Positions 20,207-26,760 of a DNA stretch of 26,760 bases are shown one piece after another. Source of the DNA: a virus; the IMG/VR virus record IMGVR_UViG_3300020197_000131, positions 1 through 26,760 of that record. One strand, 5' to 3'. Position 1 is the stretch's first letter. Each line of letters opens with the position of its first letter. The notes beneath the pieces are model-generated. The model was given only the letters and a program-made list of their open reading frames with translations, made no database searches and was not told the DNA's origin. A program made the translations under genes and the position numbers.

Positions 20207-21388
20207 ATGGCTAACTTCAACTTCAAGGGTCCGAAGCGCCAGAGCGAACGGCTCTCCAACCGTGCTTGGCAGCTTCTGAACCAAAACGCTAGGTGGGCGC
20301 GTAGGCAGAACCGCAGGAACTGGCGGCGCAACAGGCCGATCATCAGGAACATGAAGGAACTGATGAACGACCAGATTGCCAATGCTGAAGAGACAGGGCA
20401 GCGATACCGCGACGTTTATGTCCCATACGAAGACAAGTACATGGGGCAGATCGAGGGCTACCAAGGGAAGGTTGACGATTTCGCCAGCGAGGTCGCCCGG
20501 CTCAAGCAGGAGGCGCGGGATTACGGCGGCGAGGCCAACAAGGACTTCATGGTCGGGCGGGCGCAGTCGTCCGTTGGCCAGAACTTCGAGAAGATGCGCG
20601 AGAATGCCCTGATGACGCTCGAAAGCCGTGGCATCAACCCCGCTGCCACACGCTACGCCGGGCTGGACTACGGGGTGCGTACCGCCGAGGCGGCTGCCAA
20701 GGCGGCGGCTGGCACCGAGATGGGGTTGAGTGTTGACGAGACTTCCCGCAAAATGTTCCAAGACGCACTGAACCGCGAGGTGCAGGCGCTGGGGCTGAAC
20801 GCCAACGTGATGGGAATGCGCAAGGGTATGGTGGACATTGGTCGCACCTACCCGGCGCTGGAACTGGAGCAGCAGTCTGGTGCGTTGCAGTCCGGTCAGG
20901 GTGCGATGGGTGGGCAGTTGGCGACTTCCGATCAAGGGCTGAAACTCAGGTCAAGCCCCAACGACTTCATGCGGACTATGAACGAGAGCATCGCTACATG
21001 GGCGGACACGCTCAACAAGGAGGCGACAGCCGAACTGGAGCAGCAGAAGATCGACGCCGCCAGCAGTTCCGGTATCGGCGGTATCGTCGGCGCGGTTGCT
21101 CCGTTCGTTCAGAAGTTCATACCCGGCTTCGCGGAAGGTGGCGAGGTGACGCCAGACATGTCCCCATCTGCGGGTGCTATCCCGGATGACGTGACCGCTA
21201 AGGTGGACACCGGGGAGTTCATATTCCCCGAACAGGCAGTTCGCTTCTACGGCACCGACAAGCTTCAGAAGATGGTGGACAGGGTGGCTCCAGCATCGGT
21301 CGAAGCGGCGATACCGGAAGAGGTGATGGGTTTCCAAGGTCCGCCCCAACTTCAGCCACCCCAGTCGCAGCGTATGCCGATAATCTAA
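20207..21388 (+). CDS. Internal virion / ejection protein
   Basis: 393 residues. The N-terminus is very basic (RQNRRNWRRNRPIIRN around residues 30-45), followed by a long helical region (about 45-290) rich in Ala, Gln and Glu. Near the C-terminus is a segment often found in phage internal or tail proteins: FAEGGEVTPDMSPSAGAIPD, then KVDTGEFIFPEQAVRFYGTD. It is likely packed in the head or tail and released at DNA entry. Ribosome binding site weak (GGTAGG). It is the first gene behind the 20150 promoter and its TAA stop coincides with the first bases of the next dyad. Confidence 0.7.
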   Translation: MANFNFKGPKRQSERLSNRAWQLLNQNARWARRQNRRNWRRNRPIIRNMKELMNDQIANAEETGQRYRDVYVPYEDKYMGQIEGYQGKVDDFASEVARLKQEARDYGGEANKDFMVGRAQSSVGQNFEKMRENALMTLESRGINPAATRYAGLDYGVRTAEAAAKAAAGTEMGLSVDETSRKMFQDALNREVQALGLNANVMGMRKGMVDIGRTYPALELEQQSGALQSGQGAMGGQLATSDQGLKLRSSPNDFMRTMNESIATWADTLNKEATAELEQQKIDAASSSGIGGIVGAVAPFVQKFIPGFAEGGEVTPDMSPSAGAIPDDVTAKVDTGEFIFPEQAVRFYGTDKLQKMVDRVAPASVEAAIPEEVMGFQGPPQLQPPQSQRMPII

Positions 21389-21399
21389 CTCCGGAGTGA
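21386..21399. promoter_or_regulatory. Repeated dyad, TAACTCCGGAGTGA, with embedded RBS
   Basis: Starts with the TAA stop of the preceding gene and provides GGAG 6 bases before the ATG at 21403. The 20 bases to the ATG match those at 3738-3757. Confidence 0.8.
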
Positions 21400-21402
21400 C
21401 AA

Positions 21403-21825
21403 ATGCCTACCGACGCCGCGAAACGGGATTACAATGTTGCGTACCGTGCTAAAGCAGCTAGCAAAATAGCTGCCCGTGCGTCGGCGAAGAAGTGGAAAGA
21501 AAACAACCCAGACAAGGCACGGAATGTCTGGCTGAACTGGAAATATGGAATTAGCATAAATGATTACTATCAGCTTCTTGAGAAGCAAGGCGGGTGTTGC
21601 GCTGTTTGTCGTTGTGACAAACCATTAGGTTTGCACGGCAGGTCATTGAAGTGGTGGTGTGTGGACCACGATCATACCACTAACCAAGTACGTGGTTTGC
21701 TTTGTTCTCCGTGCAACGTGCTTGTGGGACGCATGGAACAGTCGGGTGCTGATGTTGTAGTGTATGCGAGGCAGTATATTACAAACGGCGGGCGCGGCCC
21801 GGTCATGCTGAAACTTGTGGCATAG
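21403..21825 (+). CDS. HNH / endonuclease VII-type nuclease
   Basis: 140 residues. After a Lys/Arg/Ala-rich start (helical, about 5-45), the nuclease domain covers 48-120. It has the zinc-binding pairs CAVC (66-69) and CSPC (101-104), the metal/His motif DHDH (88-91), and the GLLCSPCN signature of the recombination endonuclease VII family. Such enzymes cut branched DNA in phage recombination and packaging, but free-standing versions also act as homing endonucleases. Base use is AT-richer than in neighbouring genes, and it interrupts two virion genes, so mobility is plausible. It carries the same dyad/RBS module as its neighbours. Confidence 0.85.
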   Translation: MPTDAAKRDYNVAYRAKAASKIAARASAKKWKENNPDKARNVWLNWKYGISINDYYQLLEKQGGCCAVCRCDKPLGLHGRSLKWWCVDHDHTTNQVRGLLCSPCNVLVGRMEQSGADVVVYARQYITNGGRGPVMLKLVA

Positions 21826-21834
21826 GAGGCTGCT

Positions 21835-24800
21835 GTGGGGTTTGCCCAAGAAATTCGTGACTTCGTTGCGGCCTACGACGCTGTTGCTGGGCGATTGCAG
21901 GGCGACGAGGCGCTGGACATTCGGCGGATGGAAGCCGACAGTCAGCGCAATTACCGTGACTGGCTGATGGGGGCGCAGGGCCGCGAAGAGGACGCCTTGG
22001 TGGGGTACGCTGAAACTGGCAACCCGCTGGCTCCGTTCGACGTGGATCGCGCCCCGCCGACTGGTGGTGCTGGGCGTATGTCTATGTCAAGCGGTGGATT
22101 GACTGGCGATGAGGTCGCCAATCTCACATCCTACATAACGACAGCGGCGAACGCTCGTGGCATTGATCCCAACATTGCCCTTAGAGTAGCGCGGGCAGAA
22201 GGACTTAAAGAGGGGGTGTGGCAGTCTAACTTGAGTGGTAGCTACACTGAGGGTGGCAGGGAAGCGTCTTATGGGCCGTACCAGCTTTACATGGGTGGCG
22301 GTCTGGGTAATGTGTTCATGAAGGCTGGTCACGGTGATCCCCGTGATAAGTCTACAGTGTACAAGCAGATAGACTTTGCGCTCGATGAAGCAGCCCGTGG
22401 GGGGTGGACGCCGTTTCACGGTGCAGCAGATAACGGGATTGGAAGGTGGGCTGGACTGAAGGGTGCTCGTCCCATTGGTGTGTCAGGGCAAGTGGCTGAG
22501 CTTGCGGCGAACGTGGAGCCTGTTTCTTCTACAGGCAACGCGACTGTGGACGCTATGCTGGAAGACAGTTTCGGAAACACTGACGCTGATTATTTGCAGT
22601 GGCAGAAGGACCGGGCAATCCCGCAAGGCGATGCCGCTAACGATTACCTTGGTCCCGAAGGCGATGCCGCTAACGACTACCTTGTTGCCGAAGGTAAGGA
22701 CGTAGACGCGCTGACAGGCCCCGGCGACGCCTCGGAGTACGACGTAACCGGCAAGGACGACTTGCTGACTGATGCCGGTATCACGCTGGCTGGTTCCGAA
22801 GTGCCGGAAATTGTCACTCCGGAGTTAAAAGGCGTTGAGCCGGTATCACTTGAACCAGCGGTGCCCGAAGAAATCAACGCGATGGGCTTCGACCCGCTCC
22901 CGCAGCGGTCGGGCCATACTGACCGAGTGTCTGCGGCTGGCTATGATGGTGAGGTGTTCGCATCGATTGACGCGCCACTCGACCGCAGCATGCTCCCGCG
23001 CATACTTTACTTCGGGCGGAAAGTATTCGGGGCAGGGGGAGGCGGAGCCATTGACACTGGCGACGGCGATGCCGGTGCCACTGCCATGGACGCGGGTGTC
23101 GGCCACGCTGATATCACCTTGGTGGAGCGTATAGAAAACGCTATCGAGAAGCGGTTCCCCGGCATTTCACAGGACCAGAAGACGTTGCGGGTCCTGTCTA
23201 CCATCTGGAACTGGAACATCCGAAAGGGCAAGGACCCCGTAGGGGCGGCGTTCGGAATCTACCAGCTTTACAAGAAGATGTTCAACGACCTGACGGAGCT
23301 AGCCAAGCTCGACATTGGGGATGGCAACTTCACCGAGGGTTTCGAGAAGTTCGCGGAAGCCTACTCGCTGATCCCTGACGGCGAGGTGATGACCATCAAC
23401 CAGAACCCCAATGGTACGTACAACGTCGTCACCACGACCGAGGACGGCCAGACGGAGGTACAGGTCGATCTTGACGCCAAGGAAATCGTGTCTGGTATCA
23501 TGGGGATTACCCCTGACCAGTTCGACAAGCTGGTGGAAGCCAAGTTCATCAAGCCAGAAGATGCGCCGAGCACGCTGTCCGGCTCGTTAGAGCTTTACCG
23601 TGAAAGGTCCGGTGCTATACCGGAGAGGCCGGGGGCCGACGCTATTCCGGCTCCAGAGGACGAGGGTGCGATACCGGCTGGTTCGCTGGAGGGAGAGGAA
23701 GGCATACAGGTGGCATCGGCTGATCCTAATGCCCCGGTGCCGACGACTGCTACGCCGCAACCACGATCCGTGACGATCCGTCCGAAGCCGGACGCAGTGC
23801 CGCCCCCCATGTCAAGGCAAGAGTTCGAAGACTTAATTGTGAACATCCCCAAGGAAGACGCTGCTATTATCACTGAAATATGGAAGCAGGACTGGGAACG
23901 GTACAACGACTACATCGAGACGCTTCCGACGTTGCAGGATATTGCAGCCCAAGAGGCATACAATAAGTTCTTTGCCAATTACGTCAAGGAGCCGCCAGAC
24001 GAGTTCATTGCGCCGACAAAGTACGGTGCCTTCATTGGCGGGGTTGATGTGACTTCGGAAAGCGGCAAGCGTGCCGCCGACACTATGCGCGCCATGATCG
24101 ACGCGCATAATGCGCGGGTCACACAGATCAAGGAAGCGGAGGCTGGATATATTAGTGCCGATGTCCGTGACAGAATGATCGGTGCTATTCCTAAGGAAGT
24201 GGAGAGGTACGAGCCTGACCAGCCGCTTCCGGATCCGGGCTGGGATTCGACTGCCAAGCCAACTGATGTGACTGGTGGCACACCGATTGAGGCTCGGATA
24301 TTGACGCGCCCGCTTAATGAAGCAGCGGCGTTGTCACAGGAACACTACGCCGCTGTTGGAACTGCTTACGACAACTATAACACTCGCGCTAAAGAATGGA
24401 ACGAAAAGCTTGGCAGCCGTGCGCCGCTCCTTACACCTGACCAACAGATGGAGGCAAAGGTCGCTATTGACGCGGCGTATGATACTTACGTCGGCAGCGA
24501 CATGGAGCCGGGAGAATTTACTGCCGGGTTTGAGAACGCAGAACCAGAAGTGAGGGAGGCAGCGGAGTACATTACGAGATATGGCGGTGGCGCGGCTGGT
24601 CTGGTCAAGGACACTGCTATGGCTATGATGAACATACCTGAAAACCGTAACATGGGAATGTCGCCAGAAACGGCTTTGCAGAACGCTCATGATGTGCTGT
24701 TGTTTGTTGCCAGCGGCAAAATGTATGACGAGAGTTTGTTTAAGGCTACTCGTGTGAAGCCTAGCGAAAACATGCCCGCTGGCATTGTCAAAGTGGAAAA

Positions 24801-25149
24801 CCTGATCAACCCGAAGGAGCCGCCGTTCTACATGCCCGAAACCAGCTTCGTGGCGCTTGACGCCGTTCGGCAAGGGTTGGCCAACCAGTGGTTCGATGAG
24901 AAATGGCAGGGCACGCTAGACAGGGCTGCACGTTCATACGAGGGCTTTACCGACGCCATGGCCAGAGGCGAGCGTGCCATCAAGGATCAGCAGCGAATGA
25001 ACGAAATTGACCAGTTTCTTCCGAGCCAATGGCTTTCCGACACGGCGAAAGAAGTGCAGCGCCGCGAGGTCGAGCGGGCGCAGTCGACTAACCCGCTGTA
25101 TTACCACGGTGCTGGTGAGTTCAACCCGATACCACTTCTTGAGGAATAG
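21835..25149 (+). CDS. Large virion protein with muramidase/transglycosylase-like domain
   Basis: 1104 residues from GTG at 21835, with AGGAGG 5 bases upstream. Residues about 90-215 form a lysozyme-like domain: IDPNIALRVARAEGL carries the likely catalytic Glu, followed by ASYGPYQLYMGGGLGNVF, the substrate-groove motif of phage-associated transglycosylases, and GWTPFHGAADNGIGRW. This would open peptidoglycan during DNA entry. Short repeats (GDAANDYL) follow near 265-285. The remaining ~800 residues are helical, acidic and Pro-interrupted, as in ejected internal proteins, with no other domain recognised. Position with the two other ejection-type genes supports virion location. Confidence 0.75.
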   Translation: MGFAQEIRDFVAAYDAVAGRLQGDEALDIRRMEADSQRNYRDWLMGAQGREEDALVGYAETGNPLAPFDVDRAPPTGGAGRMSMSSGGLTGDEVANLTSYITTAANARGIDPNIALRVARAEGLKEGVWQSNLSGSYTEGGREASYGPYQLYMGGGLGNVFMKAGHGDPRDKSTVYKQIDFALDEAARGGWTPFHGAADNGIGRWAGLKGARPIGVSGQVAELAANVEPVSSTGNATVDAMLEDSFGNTDADYLQWQKDRAIPQGDAANDYLGPEGDAANDYLVAEGKDVDALTGPGDASEYDVTGKDDLLTDAGITLAGSEVPEIVTPELKGVEPVSLEPAVPEEINAMGFDPLPQRSGHTDRVSAAGYDGEVFASIDAPLDRSMLPRILYFGRKVFGAGGGGAIDTGDGDAGATAMDAGVGHADITLVERIENAIEKRFPGISQDQKTLRVLSTIWNWNIRKGKDPVGAAFGIYQLYKKMFNDLTELAKLDIGDGNFTEGFEKFAEAYSLIPDGEVMTINQNPNGTYNVVTTTEDGQTEVQVDLDAKEIVSGIMGITPDQFDKLVEAKFIKPEDAPSTLSGSLELYRERSGAIPERPGADAIPAPEDEGAIPAGSLEGEEGIQVASADPNAPVPTTATPQPRSVTIRPKPDAVPPPMSRQEFEDLIVNIPKEDAAIITEIWKQDWERYNDYIETLPTLQDIAAQEAYNKFFANYVKEPPDEFIAPTKYGAFIGGVDVTSESGKRAADTMRAMIDAHNARVTQIKEAEAGYISADVRDRMIGAIPKEVERYEPDQPLPDPGWDSTAKPTDVTGGTPIEARILTRPLNEAAALSQEHYAAVGTAYDNYNTRAKEWNEKLGSRAPLLTPDQQMEAKVAIDAAYDTYVGSDMEPGEFTAGFENAEPEVREAAEYITRYGGGAAGLVKDTAMAMMNIPENRNMGMSPETALQNAHDVLLFVASGKMYDESLFKATRVKPSENMPAGIVKVENLINPKEPPFYMPETSFVALDAVRQGLANQWFDEKWQGTLDRAARSYEGFTDAMARGERAIKDQQRMNEIDQFLPSQWLSDTAKEVQRREVERAQSTNPLYYHGAGEFNPIPLLEE
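22625..22690 (+). repeat. Tandem repeat, 2 x 33 bp, in the large virion gene
   Basis: Units 22625-22657 and 22658-22690 agree at 30 of 33 positions and encode GDAANDYL(G/V)(P/A)E twice. In frame. Confidence 0.8.
22814..22827. promoter_or_regulatory. Repeated dyad inside the large virion gene, TCACTCCGGAGTTA
   Basis: Exact reverse complement of the 3738/20134/21386 version, lying within coding sequence (encodes VTPEL). No start codon follows. Confidence 0.6.
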
Positions 25150-25180
25150 TAAGCCATTAGTGGCTATAACGCAGGAATAA

Positions 25181-25194
25181 TCACTTCGGAGTGA
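25181..25194. promoter_or_regulatory. Repeated dyad, TCACTTCGGAGTGA, with embedded RBS
   Basis: Same 14-mer as the minus-strand copy before terL. GGAG is 7 bases before the ATG at 25199. Confidence 0.75.
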
Positions 25195-25198
25195 TATC

Positions 25199-26760
25199 AT
25201 GGGGATGCGGCACAGTTTGGGTTGGGTTGAACTGCGGCACAGTTTGGGTTGGGTTGAACCCGGTCTTGAGCCTAAGACTACCAGCCCGTTTTGGGGTACG
25301 GCTGAAGCTGGCGTGCACAATGCCCTCCAGATGATGTCTGGTTTTGGCTACGCCCTGTCCAACCGGATGGGCGACGAGGGAATGCGCACGTTCTTTCAGC
25401 GGGCCAGCGAAGCTGAAGGGCGGTATTCCGAAGAGGCAATCGGTGAAACGCCTCTGTGGAACCAGCAGTACGTCAATGAACCGCTGACAATGGACAACCT
25501 CTCATGGGGGAGGTTCTGGACCAAGCAGTGGTTGAACGCGCCTACACTGGTTGGGCAAGCCGTTTTTGCGTACTTTGGTGGCATACCTGCCGCTATAGCA
25601 TACGGCGGTGCGATGACGACTGGCGAAGCCATGACGCCGATCATCGCTACGTTTGCCAACCTTACGGACGAAGAGGTGCTGTCGAACCCGGCAGCCAAGG
25701 AGTTTGTCGATCAAGGCATGGCACCGTCTGAGGTGCGGCAGGCGCTGGTCGATAAGGCAATTGGTCTGAGCGACGTGCTTTCGTTCGGTGCTGGCGCGGT
25801 CTTGGGCCGGTTTGCTCCTGAGACGCTTATCGGTCGGGCATTAGCCGGGACCGGTGCAAAGACTGGTTTAGGCAGGATTACTGGCGGTGTTTTTGGCGCT
25901 GGTGCTGGCTTCGGCGTAGAAGCAACTGAAGGTGCTGTCCCGGCTATTGCACAGAACTTGGCGTCGGAGCGGACTTACGGCGCGGTTCCTGAAACCAGCG
26001 TCGGACAGGCGATGTTCGAGGAAGGCATTCTTGGTGCTGGTCCCGGCGCAGTTGCTGGTGTTCTTTCTGGTGGCAAGGCCAACCCAAGCTGGGAGACTGT
26101 GCAGCCGGGTGCGCCTGACATTAACGAGCAGGCAGCGATCAGCGACCAAGGCTGGTTACTGTTGAACATCTTGGCGGCGCGGGAGGCCGCGGCGCGGGAG
26201 GCCACGGTCGTTCAAGAAGACGTGACCGACGCCGAGGTGACTGGGGAGACTGCTGCCCTGATCACGCCGAGACAGGCGGGACCTGTTAGTCTCGTTCCAG
26301 CCCTCCGCGCGGCAACTCGCGCTTCCAACATCAAGGGGATGGAGGGACAACTAGAACCCGACCCGATCGCGCAGAGCGTGTTGAAAGCCGAGCCGGGCGC
26401 ATTCGCGTCGATCGATAGGTTCATTCGCGACAACGGCATTACGTCCCTTAAACCGCTTTCCGGTGGCGCATCGAGCGTCATTCTGGACGCCGGTGACAAG
26501 GTCGTGCGCGTCGGCCAGGGCGAAATCCTGCCGCGGCATGCGTCTCCGCTGGTGCTCAAGCCGATCGCTACCGCCAACCACGGCGGCGTTCGCGTCGAAA
26601 TCCTCCCGAAGGTCGAGACGCGGGGCATCACTCAGCGCGACGTCGAGGCCATGCAGTCGCTTCTCGCAAAGGAGGGACTGGATTGGAGCGACGCCGGTAC
26701 GGACAATCTCGGGCGGCTACCGGATGGCTCGCTGACGATCTTGGACGGTGAGGTAAAGGC
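25199..26760 (+). CDS. Partial ejection-type protein with kinase-like segment
   Basis: Open to the right edge; 520 residues visible. The start ATG follows the dyad-borne GGAG. Residues 3-20 repeat RHSLGWVE twice. Residues about 117-140 are hydrophobic (AVFAYFGGIPAAIAYGGAM), and about 190-260 is Gly/Ala-rich with helical hydrophobic runs, as in proteins that insert into the host membrane during DNA entry. From about residue 400 the composition changes. LSGGASSVILDAGDKVVRVG (about 420-439) resembles a kinase/APH glycine loop and following strand. DWSDAGTDNLGRLPDGSLTI (495-514) resembles a catalytic loop (D..xDN) followed by LDG in place of a DFG-like motif. If real, a kinase-fold effector is fused to an ejection protein. 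The C-terminus is missing. Confidence 0.7.
   Translation, partial: MGMRHSLGWVELRHSLGWVEPGLEPKTTSPFWGTAEAGVHNALQMMSGFGYALSNRMGDEGMRTFFQRASEAEGRYSEEAIGETPLWNQQYVNEPLTMDNLSWGRFWTKQWLNAPTLVGQAVFAYFGGIPAAIAYGGAMTTGEAMTPIIATFANLTDEEVLSNPAAKEFVDQGMAPSEVRQALVDKAIGLSDVLSFGAGAVLGRFAPETLIGRALAGTGAKTGLGRITGGVFGAGAGFGVEATEGAVPAIAQNLASERTYGAVPETSVGQAMFEEGILGAGPGAVAGVLSGGKANPSWETVQPGAPDINEQAAISDQGWLLLNILAAREAAAREATVVQEDVTDAEVTGETAALITPRQAGPVSLVPALRAATRASNIKGMEGQLEPDPIAQSVLKAEPGAFASIDRFIRDNGITSLKPLSGGASSVILDAGDKVVRVGQGEILPRHASPLVLKPIATANHGGVRVEILPKVETRGITQRDVEAMQSLLAKEGLDWSDAGTDNLGRLPDGSLTILDGEVK
25206..25258 (+). repeat. Tandem repeat at the N-terminus (27-bp period)
   Basis: Copies 25206-25231 and 25233-25258 are identical over 26 bases, separated by one base, giving a 9-residue in-frame duplication. 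Confidence 0.85.
26174..26203 (+). repeat. Perfect tandem repeat, 2 x 15 bp
   Basis: GCGGCGCGGGAGGCC occurs twice in direct succession, encoding AAREA twice. In frame. Confidence 0.9.

Noticed and set aside
19937-20935. 332-codon antisense ORF
   Set aside because: Runs across the promoter at 20150 and two real rightward genes; no ribosome binding site.

Overview
The window reads as part of the genome of a tailed dsDNA bacteriophage, most likely short-tailed (podovirus-like). It encodes both terminase subunits, a portal, scaffold, major capsid protein, head-tail adaptor candidates, collar and fibre proteins, an amidase endolysin, and two large ejection-type virion proteins. I see no tail sheath, tail-tube or tape-measure gene. 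Base composition is moderately GC-rich and there are no tRNA or rRNA genes. A Gram-negative host is plausible from the SD-led, sigma70-like signals, but the sequence does not name it.

Layout. (i) 1-1715: a small leftward gene (196-534) flanked by strong palindromes, then about 1.1 kb with no convincing gene but many internal repeats, ending in a near-consensus sigma70 promoter. (ii) 1716-5082: a tightly packed rightward set of ten small genes. It starts with a degenerate GIY-YIG/HTH protein and includes two probable anti-defence sponges, an Acb2-like hairpin protein (4011-4220) and a Tad2/DUF2829 protein (4613-4834). (iii) 7045-5009: the two terminase genes on the opposite strand, convergent with (ii) and divergent from the head genes across a compact two-promoter region. 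(iv) 7122-12124: portal, small proteins, scaffold, major capsid protein. (v) 12210-20147: adaptors, a His-rich collar protein, endolysin, small proteins, a tail-hub-like protein apparently frameshifted by a 14-bp tandem duplication, and a tail fibre holding a perfect 384-bp tandem duplication. (vi) 20207-26760: a separate promoter, an internal virion protein, an HNH endonuclease, a 1104-residue virion protein with a muramidase-like domain, and a partial ejection-type protein that runs off the window and carries a kinase-like segment.

The most striking feature is a 14-bp dyad of the type TCACTCYGGAGTGA, present at 12 positions (plus two weak ones), mostly in the short gaps between genes. It often supplies a stop codon for the gene before and the Shine-Dalgarno (GGAG) for the gene after. 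Three sequence versions each occur in both orientations, two copies lie inside genes, and one abuts the -35 box of a promoter. That pattern suggests a genome-wide operator or stoperator for a phage regulator that has been merged with ribosome binding sites. A second theme is recurrent tandem duplication: perfect or near-perfect units of 14, 15, 26-27, 33 and 384 bp.
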